From an uncultured Clostridium sp. (GTDB lineage Bacteria > Bacillota > Clostridia > Oscillospirales > Acutalibacteraceae): a stretch of DNA of 5,309 nt. Below, piece by piece: positions 5,271 through 5,309 of the stretch. Every line of letters begins with the position of its first letter. The stretch's first letter is position 1. The DNA is taken from assembly GCA_900547915.1 (NCBI GenBank), contig URIN01000126.1, positions 1 to 5,309 on the forward strand, written 5' to 3'. The notes beneath the pieces are model-generated. The model was not told the DNA's origin, did not search any database, and saw nothing but the letters and a program-made list of their open reading frames with translations. The position numbers and the translations under genes were made by a program.

Positions 5271-5309
5271 CTGTCTCTTATACACATCTCCGAGCCCACG
5301 AGACGGACT
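5271..5309 (-). other. Illumina Nextera adapter, reverse complement (library artefact)
   Basis: Positions 5271-5304 are the reverse complement of the Nextera read-2 adapter, beginning with the Tn5 mosaic end CTGTCTCTTATACACATCT. Positions 5305-5309 (GGACT) are the first bases of the reverse-complemented index seen at 6-13. Together, 5271-5309 form an exact 39-base inverted copy of 9-47. This is not genomic sequence. Confidence 0.98.

Noticed and set aside
9..5309. 39-base perfect terminal inverted repeat suggesting a linear replicon or transposon
   Set aside because: The repeat is the Nextera adapter plus index in both orientations, so it comes from library construction.

Overview
This looks like a chromosomal fragment from a low-to-moderate GC Firmicute, most likely a gut Clostridia of the Ruminococcus/Oscillospiraceae kind. 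The evidence is the codon style, the strong AGGAGG-type ribosome binding sites, the SRP RNA directly upstream of dnaX, the dnaX-ybaB-recR order, and the flavin reductase family seen in such genomes. The genus call is inference; no 16S or other taxonomic marker is present.

Both ends are library-construction sequence, not biology. Positions 1-47 hold the tail of the Illumina P7 primer, an 8-base index and the Nextera read-2 adapter with its Tn5 mosaic end. Positions 5271-5309 hold the same adapter and part of the same index in reverse complement. The genomic insert is therefore 48-5270, and the apparent terminal inverted repeat is an artefact.

The layout runs entirely on the + strand. An AT-rich orphan gene for a 219-residue protein of unknown function (130-789) is followed by a promoter and a small flavin reductase-like gene (858-1364). 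A strong sigma-A-type promoter overlapping the end of that gene drives a signal recognition particle RNA of about 158 nt (about 1385-1542). Next come dnaX (1567-3282), a ybaB/EbfC-family gene (3309-3653), recR (3668-4267), smpB (4298-4765) and the tmRNA gene ssrA (4769-5119). A long hairpin terminator at 5124-5178 closes the block, and the remaining bases to 5270 are AT-rich without a visible gene.

Functionally, dnaX (clamp loader), ybaB (DNA-binding, nucleoid-associated) and recR (recombinational repair) form the classic replication/repair cluster. SmpB and tmRNA are the two partners of trans-translation, which rescues stalled ribosomes and tags the unfinished protein for degradation. Intergenic gaps of 26, 14, 30 and 3 nt with no internal terminator suggest one transcription unit bracketed by two structural RNAs: SRP RNA at its head and tmRNA at its tail.

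I see no defence, mobile or otherwise clearly new system. The items most worth a second look are the orphan gene, the compact SRP RNA, the 3-nt smpB-ssrA junction, the predicted tag peptide, and the adapter-derived ends.
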